NCBI RefSeq assembly: GCF_020497125.1
Contig: NC_059080.1
Coordinates: forward strand, 74,940,618 to 75,004,617
DNA length: 64,000 nt
From: Mauremys mutica
Lineage: Eukaryota > Chordata > Testudines > Geoemydidae
Reading direction: 5' to 3'
Below the pieces are notes generated by a model. It did not search any database, had not been told where the DNA came from, and saw only the letters and a program-made list of their open reading frames with translations. Position 1 is the first letter of the stretch; each line of letters begins with the position of its first letter. A program made the translations under genes and the position numbers. Below, in pieces: positions 36,901-46,424 of this stretch.

Positions 36901-37241
36901 TTTCTTTTAGCAGCTTCTTTCTCTCTTTCAGCAGCTTCTTTCTCTCTTTCAGCAGCTTCTCTTTCGAATTCAGCTATTTTTTGCCTTTCCAGCAATCGAA
37001 GATCTGCTAGTTTCTGTTCATGCTCCAGTTGCAGTTTATTTGCTGCCTTATTTATTCTAATTGTTTCTGCATTTTCTGTAGCATCAGGTAAGGGCCGTGC
37101 TCCTGCCTCCTGATCACTGGCCGTTAACAGATCTCTCATTTCTTGATTTGTAGCTTTCTTTCTAAAGCTTATCCCCTTTCCTGAACACAAATCTTCCAGG
37201 GCTTTTTTGTCAAGACCCTCATATGCTCTTTGCTCATCCAT
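33954..37241 (-). CDS. Gag-like/membrane fusion protein of the LTR element, 1,095 aa
   Basis: The start ATG (37239-37241) lies about 107 nt after the primer site in a good context (G at -3, G at +4). Residues 5-42 resemble a SAP-type helix-extended loop-helix. Residues 60-172 form a highly charged coiled coil with repeated AAEREKE heptads. Residues 180-205 are aromatic and rich in Tyr and Cys. Residues 210-860 are Ser/Val/Lys-rich with scattered Cys and no domain I recognise. Residues 867-885 are a strong membrane segment (INLLLLLMVMF...), followed by a Cys-rich part with an N-glycosylation site (TNVS) and a second hydrophobic segment at about 973-992. Capsid, zinc knuckle, protease and pol are not visible. 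The N-terminus fits Gag; the C-terminus could come from an envelope-like or accessory reading frame. The frame is completely open, implying recent selection or very recent formation. Function unknown. Confidence 0.75.
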   Translation of the reverse strand: MDEQRAYEGLDKKALEDLCSGKGISFRKKATNQEMRDLLTASDQEAGARPLPDATENAETIRINKAANKLQLEHEQKLADLRLLERQKIAEFEREAAEREKEAAEREKEAAKRKKEADEREEKARKGRLELLAAEEKALQRQQELKQETQKMQQETARLQLQVKKAMEEQQKLYPLENPVYNCVDMWYYSGQFSVFNQFCYGYAEGDSNLVGNSCLSVNEVSECLSNVSEVNLELDQEQKNLIGEENISQKQIKVDGQVKALTEEGKGRSVMGDGLVASTACKSEPKMGNCDLLEVAQCSEKSSSLSVGSGNVPGRESLDKPRQPCELMALSSQQFGKGGIVEDECPYPLPVSCVEKCDSEGNVPVSVRGIDLPMEGATSVSKQLSVNSPVCWDQGSNIPSCVSSGGECVSSFSLSVEQTEGACQPVMVENSAVVSELVVDTAKAQEGNGPKFVSAGENGTVTRLHPVSVLAKSQRPDNSGAYSLPVANVWLEKGAATLSDQGDTLARAQGEHEGDLSVLPTDSLTTCSKKEKIPELVHGQGKEIASNLLFRKSVGLPKRKLSRNLPEGPKVIMNVSKTQKESVVAQESVPLEQALGEEGKSRISVKGKLLLREAAKERNPPGNLCKQFTATEGCKSNLIKKVSFPNSQKFSVVNGSTDFPFERSSVGSLEKVSDEVEAVKKVKQPYNQVAVCGQPVGKTMVLGQDCLHADSVSNQSVLQDLKRNLVTGVSKQNSFMAECLRMQGKASELSPSNYLELCDISVKQSPALEWVAAKNLKASVCVDANYLAGREKKDLLIAVSKQSPPHQPVNSVKQKKSGFNPSGQGEKKKLNFAKESHRVTLKGPNPNGIEPKVWHSKRDGRWTPAINLLLLLMVMFITNVLLLPRNVKMYNVPNLMVNPLNMLKAMHKNPLYVKRPCYTNVSLLVPINSLGTFHRRKDIPDLMCCVKRETEAHYHIACMAKCQDSCTMNNINIYIGLMLIGIQAFAKACINKIASFFSSWQDHMKHTGTLLQEQIQSTIVLTKFYLKFIKRFNHVIEHELGKPFLLYSNMASNPIQAVIKQNPGWGAFGMQSVMFVSSLPASILRWGCDVMTVI
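33978..33984 (-). promoter_or_regulatory. Candidate polypurine tract next to the 3' LTR
   Basis: On the minus strand GTTGGGGG directly abuts the LTR start TGTGACG. It is short for a plus-strand primer site, but it is in the required position. Confidence 0.5.
36903..36967 (-). repeat. 21-bp coding minisatellite in the coiled coil
   Basis: About three tandem 21-bp units encode the heptad AAEREKE and variants on the minus strand. Copy-number change here would lengthen or shorten the coiled coil by one heptad without breaking the frame. Confidence 0.7.
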
Positions 37242-37347
37242 TGCAACTGCTCCTTAACCAACCAAACTCTCAATACCAAAATTCCAATTTGGATAGCGTG
37301 GGGTTCTGACCCAAAGCTTAATTGACCTGGTTCTGTGGATCCTAGCA

Positions 37348-37358
37348 CGACTACGCCA
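37348..37358 (-). promoter_or_regulatory. Primer-binding site, tRNA-Ser type
   Basis: One base after the 5' LTR the minus strand reads TGGCGTAGTCG. This complements the 3' end CGACTACG-CCA found in vertebrate tRNA-Ser (AGA-type) acceptors. The match extends with small differences into the T-arm (ATCCT). The primer assignment is from memory of tRNA sequences. Confidence 0.65.
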
Positions 37359-37359
37359 C

Positions 37360-38440
37360 TGTGACGGTGCTGCCCGTGGGAGCCAGCTGAGGTCACTCAA
37401 TTAGGGTGAACTGCAAACCAAACAGGGCAGACAAACCCCAAATGCTGGTGGTTATTCCAATACTTAGATTTACCAACCAGCACAAAACAGCTTCTACAGT
37501 ACCTTACTGGTCACTTAGAGTCCAAACCATGCAGTTCCCTTAAAGTGCCCAGCCTCAGGCCTCCGTCCAGACACACCTGTCAGATATGATGATGATTCCT
37601 AAGAATCTTACTTCATCATATAAAAGAAAAGGTTCTTCCAATCCCAAAGGATCAGCCACATACCCAGGTCCAATTATAACTTAGATCTTACCCAAAATAC
37701 ACGCTAGAGCCAATTCTTATTAACTAAGCTAAAATTTATTAAAAAAGAAAAGAGAGAGAGTGTTGGTTAAAAGATTAATCTACAGACAGACTTGAATTCA
37801 ATTCTTGAGATTCAGATACACAGCAGAGATAAGCTTGTAGTTGCCAAAAGTTCTTTTAGAAATAGTCCATAGGTTATAGTCCAATTTCCATATTCAGGGT
37901 GGCTCCAGTCAATGACTGTGGATCTCAATCCTTATGGCTTAAGGTTTCCCCCTCTTGAAACCCAAAGCAGATCTGAGATGAAGAAGGATCGTGTCCCAGG
38001 TTCTTATACATTTCCAGCAGCCTTTCGGCCTGAGAAAACAATAGGCTTAATTCCTTCTCCCAAACATCCTGGCAATTAGCAGAGTAATGTATCCATTAAA
38101 CAGTTCAGATACAGGTTAGCACAACCTTCAAAGAGATACATAGACAATAATACTATTTCACTCAAGTATCATTATAAATGTTAATATTCCCTTTTTTGAT
38201 CTTTGAATTAAAACGATAGCAATAGACAAGACTTGTTTGCTGACATCCCAAGACCTGAGCAAACATCTCCCCTTCTACCTCTAACAATGCAGACTTGCAT
38301 TTCAAAGCTCTGTTCATTTACATATCTTCCTAACCCGTCCTCAAGGTTCACCCATGGGTCAGGTCAGTCTGTGAGTTAATTAACTCTTTCTGGCCCTGTC
38401 ATCTTTCAATGAGATATTATATCACAGTCATAACGTCACA
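37360..38440 (-). repeat. 5' LTR of the minus-strand element
   Basis: This is a 1,081-bp LTR and would drive transcription of the element. It is flanked outside by AGCCC (38441-38445). It begins TGTGACG and ends CGTCACA on either strand. It matches the 3' LTR except for one missing G near 38000. Confidence 0.95.
38003..38008 (-). promoter_or_regulatory. TATA-like box in the 5' LTR
   Basis: The minus strand reads TGTATAAGAACC. If it is the core promoter, transcription would start about 30 bp downstream, and the AATAAA at 37735-37740 would give an R region of about 250 bp. This is positional inference only. Confidence 0.4.
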
Positions 38441-38445
38441 AGCCC

Positions 38446-38800
38446 ATATACCCATTCTGATGCCTTCCCAAAAAGCTCAGGAGTATGTAATATAGAAAGC
38501 GGTACTGTTCAGTGGTGGTTCAATGCTTAGTGGATTATCATAGTAGATTCCTGAACACTTACATAAGGTGGCCAAGCAAAGTGAATGATACAAGAGTGGG
38601 CCCAAGACCATTCTATTCCCACCAAATAATGTTAACAATAACGGTAACTTCATTCCCATGTGATTCTTGGTGACCATTCATACCATTTTTACCATGGTTA
38701 ACAAAAGTCATTCTTGGATTACACCAGCCTGGAGGGAGACTGATTCTAATTCCCACTGCAAAGGAGTGGGATAGTGGTGAACAGCACTTCTGAAAGGAGG
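38446..38800 (+). pseudogene. Harbinger-like transposase fragment, downstream half
   Basis: Starting right after the target duplication, one frame reads HIPILMPSQKAQEYV and then hits a stop. Shifted frames carry segments resembling the conserved GRF-like and VND(T)RV-like stretches and the later PFxPWL-type block of Harbinger nucleases. Several frameshifts and stops are present, so the gene is dead. It continues the homology interrupted at 32890 and shows that the LTR element landed inside an already decayed transposase. Confidence 0.5.
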
Positions 38801-39209
38801 GGGGCGGGGGGAGAAAATTTTCTGCTGACCTGCAAGACTGTTCAGCTATTCGTGTCATGACTATATTACCTTCCTGTGGCATTCTGCATGGTATAATGTG
38901 TGGAAATGGCCTGTGAATGAAGTGAGATCTAAAAGGATTTACTGCTACCAGTGTGCAGCCAGACAAACAAGCTTTTGCACCTGAGGCTGCTGCCTAAATT
39001 AAAACACACCCCCTGACAATCAGCATGCTGTCATAATTAGAGGTACTTTTACCCACACTTTCAAACCAAGTGTGGTGAATGAGGGATGGCTCATCCAGAT
39101 AAATTGTATTTTGGTTTTGTATTATTAGTTATTTACATGTGTGCTATGTTCTGTGGTGGCAGATTTTCCTTTATGCTTGACATATATTCTTGAATTATTC
39201 TATGCAATG

Positions 39210-39470
39210 TTGTAGCAGTGCTGGTCCCAGGATATTAGTGAGATACAATGGGTGAGGTAAACTCTTCTTATTGGACCAATTTCTGTTGGTGAAGGAGAGA
39301 TGCTTTCAGGTTTACACAGAGCTGCTCTTCTTCAGGGCTGGGAAATGTAGCTGTGACACTCTGAGTACATTTCCCAGACCTGAAGAATAGCTCTGTGTAA
39401 GCCTGAAAGCGGGTCTCTCTCACCAACAGAAGTTGGTGCACTAAAAGATGTTACCTCACCCACCTTCACT
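39210..39470. mobile_element. Penelope-like element (family 2), inverted pair
   Basis: The left arm (39210-39341) is a family-2 tail on the minus strand, and the right arm (about 39362-39470) is the same segment on the plus strand. They meet around the centre CTGGGAAATG...CATTTCCCAG. Both arms contain the CTTCTTCAGG/CCTGAAGAA block, the GTTGGTG region and the ACCTCACCCA block. Neither arm has coding sequence. Confidence 0.7.
39376..39416 (+). ncRNA. Hammerhead-ribozyme-like motif (family 2), partly decayed
   Basis: The order is stem I arm AGAC (39376-39379), core box CUGAAGA (39380-39386), a stem II region with AGCUCUGUGUAAGCC, GAAA (39405-39408), GCGG in place of GCUU, and stem I arm GUCU (39413-39416). 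The stem I arms are perfectly complementary and both core boxes are intact. The changed GCGG and weakened stem II make activity unlikely in this copy. Confidence 0.5.
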
Positions 39471-39479
39471 GGCAAATGG

Positions 39480-42400
39480 ACAAAGATTACAGAAATCATC
39501 TCAGTTTCTATGGTAAGAAATTTGATGATGCAAAGAAAGTAATTATTAGCAGTTGCTATTTTGAAGTCCTTTTTATGGTGGGAGCATACTCCAGGGGTTA
39601 ATCACTTCCTTTTTTTATACTTTATGAATAACTTGTATTAATCTTGTAGAAGGTGTTTGTAGAGAAATGAACTGATACTGTAGTGATAAAGAATCTCGTG
39701 TTTTGATGTGAGAATAACAACCTCTTCTCAAGAAACTATATTCTTAAAAAAGCATTTGCAGGCCAGATGCAATGTGAAAACAAAGTAGCATGTGCATGCT
39801 GCAATAGACAGAACTTCTTATAAATCCATAAAATGCTGCTTGTTGGAATTATAATTTTCACAGGCTTGTAAGGAACAGAATGCCTGGGCAGTGAATCTAA
39901 AGGTTGGAGAGGAGAGAGACAGTCCAAACAATTAGTGTTGTACTGATTTACATTTTTGTATTGGACTGGCGGTGTAGGGGTAAGATGTCATTGGAAGTCT
40001 GTCTTCCATTCTCTCTCATTCTGGAAATGATTCTGCATCATTTCCCAATATTCCTGCCTGACCTGTCCTGAGTTCTTCAAACTGGTACATTCTGTCTGAG
40101 TTCTTATGAATAGCTCTGTTCATGTTCAGGAAAAGGTTTTTCCCTTCTTTGACCTGAAGTTTGTCAGGTGTCCCAGAACTGTGAATCTGGATAACAACCC
40201 CCTCCCGCTGTCTGTGAGAAGTTACAGTTAGGTATTGCTGCGGCAATATATACCTAGCCATCCTTTGAACTACTACTTTAGTGATCTAAAAGGAGCACTT
40301 TCAGTCAGGCTTTGAATTCTGATACCTCTTGCAAGGAATTTTCTCCAGACTAGAGATAATGAGGCACAATTAAAATTCACACAAAACTTACAAGAATATG
40401 GATGGTTTAGGATGCTAAATTAGTGCCAAAATAAATGGTATATAATCTTCACTTTAACTGGATTTAAAAAGTTGCCTACTGTGGGCATCTGCCACAGTCG
40501 TGCCCAACTCTCTTTTAAATGAACAATTGAGATTGAAAGAAAATCCCATGTTTTTACAGCATCGCTGGAGTTCTCATTTTAGTTATACCCAAATATTGAT
40601 TTAGGGCTGGATTGTGACCCATTCCTATATGGTTGAGCAGGATAATTAGGTGGTGTAATACCCCAACCCCTTTCATAGCTGTGTGTACCTCTCTTTGTTG
40701 CTTCTGGCATGCTAGGTAGATAAGGAGTTTTATGTTCCAATGCACAGATGTAAATGAGGTGGTAATCGGGACCACAAATTCTTATTTCAGATGGCTATGC
40801 ACAAACTATAAACAATCCACTTTGATTCTCAGATTAAAGGTTGAATATATAGGGCTGGCAGTGGGGGATCTTTATACATGAAAATTTAGTGTTTGAAATG
40901 CAGATGATTGAGGCATAGAACCCCCTCAGCTTTTGCCACTTTTGCAGAATCACAGATCTGACTATGGTGGTGTCTGGAAAGTTACCTAGCTGGTCAGTTA
41001 GTGCTGATCTTTTAATACTTCAGAGTCATTTTTTCAATATTCTCTGAAAATGCGGTTGCAAAATTTGCAATTGCACTCATTTAAATGCATACAACCTGGC
41101 ATTTGGGATAGCAATTGTATATTTACACATACATACATCTGCATGTAGATTCTCTTGTCCATGCAAATATATGATTTTGCACATTCAAATGTTCAGACAC
41201 ATTAAGACAATGTGCCGTGTCTGAGGTTTGCTGGAAGGCAACTGGAAAAAAATATTAAGAATTTATTTATTTACTTGAGTGACTAGTAGAGACAGTAGGC
41301 CAGATGTGTTGTATATGGAGCCCTTGCAACAGATCTGAATTTTTTTCCAGAATGATATAGTGTATTCTTTGTACTCGTCAAAAAACAAACAAATTATCAT
41401 TTGCTTAGGAAAGCAAGACTGGGAAAGAACACCTTAGTGTATCATGAAGTTCATGACACTTATTATTTGTACTTCTAATCACTAAAAGAGTAATTACAAA
41501 CTCACCTATATTTTTACTACATTCTCCATCATTTAAATGGAAACCAAATTATAAAATGTATTAGGTTGGTGCTTCCAATCTTGTAAAACAGTTTTTCTGT
41601 TACCTAGGTGAATGAACATGCTCAAGCAACATGTTCAGATTTTATACCAGCAAGGATTTCAGAATTCTGATTATACAACCAAGCAAAATTTAATCATCTG
41701 CCTCCCAAAGTTATGTACCTCTTCTGTATCATATCTACACTCTTTCTGCTGTGGCTGGAGTCATATATGACCAATGGGGAAAAGGACATAATCTACTCCT
41801 AAGTCCTAGTTGTACCAAATATGTACTACAAATATTCAGTGCTACACAACTGTTCTACCACCAGAGCTGAAAATCATTTGAAAAAAAATAACCTACATAA
41901 TTTTTAAAGCAAAGCACAAAAGTACTTCATGTTGTGTGAACCTATTCAGTACCACATGTCATCAAATCTTCAGTGAGAGAAAACTATGCAATAACATCTC
42001 TGTGGTTCATAAGGGCTTCCCACATGGAAGAACTTACATCAATCAATGTGTTCTCCCAAGACTGCCAAAGTCTCAAAACATTTCAGGTCAGTAAACAGTG
42101 GTAGGTCTTTATTTATAGAAGGGAAACCATTAATTCCTACCATTAATACTGAAGATGATTTTCTTTCTTTCCTTTTCTATAATAAAAGGGTGGTTTTGTC
42201 CTAACCTGCATGCAGACAATTTAATATAGGTGAAAAATGTTAGAAAAGAACCAGAAAACAGTGATTATATTGTCCTTGATTCCAAGTGGATGTCACAGCT
42301 TCCAAGTAACTATGGAAGATCTGAGGTTACTGTATTTCCTTGTTGTGTGTGGTTTTTTTTTAATTGTATATAGAGGATACTGTATGGTATAATTTACATA

Positions 42401-42555
42401 CAATTGGCACTTCACAATTACAAATTTAAACATTTCCATTCTGAAGTTCAGATTACAAATGCAGAGGAGCACAGTAGCACAACACTTTGACAGTTTCAGG
42501 GGATAGCTGTGAGAAAACCTTATGCTAGTGCTGCTTCTTGATGTAGGACTCTGTC
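39480..42555. other. AT-rich DNA, no recognised gene
   Basis: Only short frames without domains are present. No repeat end or family signature was recognised in this 3-kb stretch. Confidence 0.5.
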
Positions 42556-42563
42556 GCCTAGGT

Positions 42564-42893
42564 CAGTGCTTCTCAAAGTTGGTCCACTGCTTGTTCAGGG
42601 AAAGCCCTTGGCAGGCCGGGCCGGTTTGTTTACCGGCTGCGCCGCAGGTTCAGTCGATCACAGCTCCCACTGGCCACGGTTCACCACTCCAGGCCAATGG
42701 GGGCAGCAGGAAGGGTGGCCAGTACATCCCTCGGCCCACGCCGCTTCCCGCAGCCCCCATTGGCCTGAGCGGCGAACTGCAGCCAGTGGGAGCCACGATC
42801 TGCCAGACCTGCGGACACGGCAGGTAAACAAACCAGCCCGGACCACCAGGGGCTTTCCCTGAACAAGTGGTGGACCGGCTTTGAGAAGCACTG
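42564..42893. mobile_element. hAT-type MITE, 330 bp
   Basis: The ends CAGTGCTTCTCAAAG are perfect inverted repeats. The flanking 8-mers GCCTAGGT (42556-42563) and GTCTAGGT (42894-42901) match at 7 of 8. The GC-rich interior is largely self-complementary, with GGAAAGCCC(T)TGG and GGGGCTTTCCCTG blocks near opposite ends. It shares GGCCGGTTTGTTTACC-type blocks with the MITE at 45119-45289. The frames inside are shadows of the palindrome. Confidence 0.92.
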
Positions 42894-42901
42894 GTCTAGG
42901 T

Positions 42902-43250
42902 TATAGCTTTAAGCCACTATAGGAAGGAGGGAAAGGTCTTTGCATGGGTAGCACAAGGCTTGGAAAGGAGATAGCTGCTGCTTTTTCACACAGTGCAATG
43001 TGGGCTCCACTAGCCAGGACACAATGGAGTTCAGGCTTCTCTCCTTAGCTTCTCCATTTGAGGTTTCCAGTAATGTTGTTGGTGTTAGAGACCTGGTCTC
43101 TTGCAAGCATACGGGGTTTGAAGACCAAGATAAGGCCTGGTCCCTGAACAGGGCACAAAGTCATCTTCTCCTCCACTTCTGCCTATCTACATACCCATTG
43201 GCCCCCATCATCCTAAATAGCAATTAAGAACGTATCCTTGCAACATGCCT
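42902..43250. other. No recognised feature
   Basis: Short chance frames only. Confidence 0.45.
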
Positions 43251-43261
43251 GTGGGATAGAG

Positions 43262-43385
43262 AAGTGTTGTCACCATTTTGCAAATGGGGAAATTGAGGCA
43301 CAGAGATTAAATGATTTGTTGAAGGCTACTCAGGGAGTCTGTAGCAGAGTCCAGTCTTTAATCCAGGACACTTCACTCCAAGGGC
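43262..43385 (-). repeat. MIR-like CORE-SINE relic
   Basis: The plus strand reads CATTTTGCAAATGGGGAAAT, TGAGGCACAGAGATTAAATG, then a diverged CAAGGTCAC-like region and GCAGAGTCCAG. This is the reverse complement of the MIR 3' half. The copy is old and diverged. Confidence 0.7.
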
Positions 43386-43399
43386 TTTACTGTAAACAT

Positions 43400-44870
43400 T
43401 TTTCTTCTTGTCCACAAGGGTAGGCAAAATTTAACCCCGTGTCATTTAGTTTTCCCCAAGCCAGGTCTCAACTTGGAAATAAAAGCTGATCCATCTTCCC
43501 CCCAACTCCTGAGCTGCTGGCATATTCCAGCATTCTCTTAACTTTGTTTCCATTTTAGGATCTCCCCCTTTTCAGCCAGCAGCAGTGAGAGTGGGTTACT
43601 ACATCAACCAGTTGTTCCCTCCAATCACATTAAATCTCGTGTGTGTCTGCGTTGGCTGTCACTCAGAATCAAACCCCTTTTTAACTCCCCTTGTCCAATG
43701 GTTTAATGCCAATCAAAACTTCCTTTTTTAGAGAATGCCTGGCTTTCACTAGACAAAAGGGACTCACTTGCTGCTCAAAATCATGCCCACTTATCTTTTG
43801 CATTTCAGTGGATGCTGTTAACTCCTTTCCAATGTGCTTAGCAGGCAATGTGCTAATTATCTAAATTACCCATTTCAATGACTGCTGATGCTACTGGACT
43901 GGTGTGTCCTCCTTTGATGATTTTTAGATCAATCCTACAGTTGTCTTCCTGAAAATGCAATACCTCTTTACAGAAACAAATGCACTTTTTATATCTTTTG
44001 CTACCACATAAGATGTGTAAAAAGGAGCAGCACTTTCTGATGTTTTTCAAATATTTTATCTAAAAAGTGTGTCCTGGGTGAAGCTACATTTGCTTTTTAA
44101 TTGGTTACTATTACAATGAATTCTGGGTTGGCATACTGTTAAGATTCTGAGGCAGCATGGTTTCCATTCTACTGCACCCAAAAAAAAGAGAGACCTCTGG
44201 TCCTCTACAGTGTGAAATTTACCAGGGAAAGTTAATGATCAAGCTTTTGTACACAGCTGACAGAGTCAGCAAAAATTAATCTGGGCAGCTGAAAGTACAA
44301 TATCTAGAAAAGAGTGAAGTTTGTGCTTTCACCCTTGTAATAATCAGGCAAGGATCCAGAAAAATGATAGATCCATGAAGGATATAATTTGTGAGCTTTC
44401 ATTTTCTGCAGAGTTAAACTCTGCAACTGAATCAATTTGGTATTCAAAATATTTGGTTCCCCTCTCAAGTGAACTAATGGCAGCATGTGGATTATCTGAA
44501 AGATCTAATGTATTCAGAATGTAATTCAGTATCATGGTATAGAAATTGGTCACCCAGGTCACTAGTGGTTCAAATGCACATTCATTGACCAAATCCTGCA
44601 GATTAGTTTCAAAGCTTCATGACTGCTAACCAAATTAAATAGGGTCTAATCAGAAACCTAATATTGTCAAAATAGTCACATTTCCACCACCACCACCGTA
44701 GTTGTTCAGTATTAGGTAACGATTCAATTTTATACCTTTATTAAGGCATTTTCCTTATTTCTCATTGCTCTCAATGGCCCAAATGCTGATGGGTACAAAA
44801 GTCACTAACTTCTGTGTAGGGGGAGCTCTGTGCCAATCTGGAAATCCTCAGGACCTCCAGGCATCCACAA
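43400..44870. other. No recognised gene
   Basis: This is AT-rich DNA with short frames. Nothing could be assigned. Confidence 0.45.
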
Positions 44871-44881
44871 TAGATGGAGAG

Positions 44882-45698
44882 CAGAGTCGTCTTTAGGATT
44901 TATGGGGTCCTATACAGTATTATTAAACTGGTGCCCCTATGGCCAACTGCAGCCCAGGCTCACGTGTATTTTAGATAAGGGAGATCTTTTGAAGTATTTA
45001 TTTTAAAAACTGTATGTCTGAAGATCCAAGCATTGAAGGCTAAAGATGAATACTCAGACTGTGTATTTAAAAATCTATGCAAGGATATTTTTAGAGATGT
45101 GATTTTTATAATCTTCAGCAGTGTTTCCCAAATTTGGGATGCCACTTGTGTAAGGCAAGCCCCTGGCGGGCCGGTTTGTTTACCTGCCACATCTGCAGGG
45201 CCAGCCGATCACGGCTCCCACGGGCCGTGGATCGCTACTCCAGGCCAATGGGAGCTGCAGGAAGGACGTCCCAAGTTTGGGGAACACTGATCTTCAGCAA
45301 CACACTAATGAAATATTTTTAAAGCAAATTTTAAACTAACATGTTCCGAGTAAATATTATAGTAATGCTGTTTACTGTTTTTGTCAGTAAATTCAGAAAC
45401 TGATAGTATATACCTGGGAATTGGCACATGCCTGTTAAATGGCTTCTTTATCACTTGAATGGCTCTTTAACAGTTTCAGTGTTGCCATAGATCTGGCAGG
45501 CTGGAAGCTTTTTCACTTTTAAGTACTAGATCCCCTCTGAAGGAAGACTCACCAGGTTGCAGCAGCCAGCTGTGGTGGGAGCCTGCAGAAAAGGTCAGAA
45601 CAGGGATATGAAGAGGCTGGAGTGAGGATACTAAGACCCAGGTGTGCCCCAAATTTTTGGGTGTCCTACACAGCTGCATATGCCTAAGGACAGCCCTG
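44882..45698. mobile_element. hAT-type element, interrupted by a younger hAT MITE
   Basis: The left end CAGAGTCGTCTTTAGG and the inverted right end CAGGGCTGTCCTTAGG agree at 12 of 16. The flanking 8-mers ATGGAGAG (44874-44881) and ATTGAGAG (45699-45706) match at 7 of 8. The interior is AT-rich with no transposase. A 171-bp hAT MITE at 45119-45289 is nested inside, so this element is the older of the two. Confidence 0.75.
45119..45289. mobile_element. Nested hAT-type MITE with perfect 8-bp duplication
   Basis: The left end CAGTGTTTCCCAAATTTGGGA and the inverted right end CAGTGTTCCCCAAACTTGGGA are near-identical. ATCTTCAG occurs exactly on both sides (45111-45118 and 45290-45297). The internal GGCCGGTTTGTTTACCTGCC block links it to the MITE at 42564-42893. 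Confidence 0.92.
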
Positions 45699-45706
45699 AT
45701 TGAGAG

Positions 45707-46420
45707 TTTGGTCAGTCTAGCTGTAGTCAGGTCCCATTCAGTTTCACTGGGATGTGGGTAATGGGGGAGCAGGCTTTGTGGGAACTTTGCCAACCCTGCC
45801 ATCTCCAATTGTCTTGGTATGGAGACATTGTTGGCCTCACTGGGTCTCACCCAACTGCTGACCCATCAGCTGACTCTGGTACTTGGAGGGGCACCCTCAG
45901 TTTCTTCACTGTCCCCCTTCCTGTCACTCAGCTGAGAGGACCTCCCACATCAGCAACGCATGCAGAGACATCAGGAAGCTTGCCCTTGCTATGCTCCCTT
46001 TATGCCTGCAGTGCCATATATATTTTCCAAGACAGGGAGCAGAGATGGGTGGCTGCAAAAACTGCTTATGGCCACTACTACGCTGAGGGATCTTTGAGTT
46101 CTTTCTGTATCCAAGTAACTCACCAAAGGCTTGGTTATGTAGCTAGTCAGCAGAGCAAAACTGGATCTGTTGCTTGTATATTTTATAGGAGAGGTTGAAA
46201 TTTATTGACATGAAATGACCATTGGTGGATTTGTTGAAGTTTCTTCTTACTACTCTCTTCTCTAACCCAAACAAGAATGGGTTATAAGGTCAAGAACTAG
46301 CAAAATGCTTACTGCATATTCTATGTAGGCTTGGAGGGATTAGATTTTTATCTGTAAAGGTTGATTTCACCATACATACACATAATGACACAAAATATTT
46401 CCATCAATAATAGAAATGTA
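45707..46420. other. No recognised gene
   Basis: A 148-codon frame (45752-46198) crosses this region. It has no recognisable domain and an overlapping frame of similar length on the other strand, so it is not called as a gene. Confidence 0.4.
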
Positions 46421-46424
46421 CAGA

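Larger units (their letters stand above)
32896..38440 (-). mobile_element. Complete young LTR retroelement lacking pol
   Basis: This 5,545-bp element on the minus strand has two LTRs beginning TGTGACG and ending CGTCACA. It is flanked by AGCCC and carries a tRNA-Ser-type primer site, a short purine run before the 3' LTR and one uninterrupted frame of 1,095 codons. The LTRs differ only by one G in a GGG/GG run (near 33536), so insertion was very recent. I see no protease, reverse transcriptase, RNase H or integrase motif, so it must have been mobilised in trans. A Ty3/gypsy-type origin is suggested by the gag-like N-terminus, but an endogenous retrovirus origin is not excluded. It interrupts a Harbinger-like transposase relic on the opposite strand. 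Confidence 0.92.

Noticed and set aside
36751..37113. 120-codon plus-strand frame
   Set aside because: It is the antisense shadow of the coiled-coil region of the minus-strand LTR-element frame.
45752..46198. 148-codon frame
   Set aside because: No domain was recognised, and an opposite-strand frame of similar length overlaps its start. Chance is the simplest explanation, although a comparative test would be decisive.
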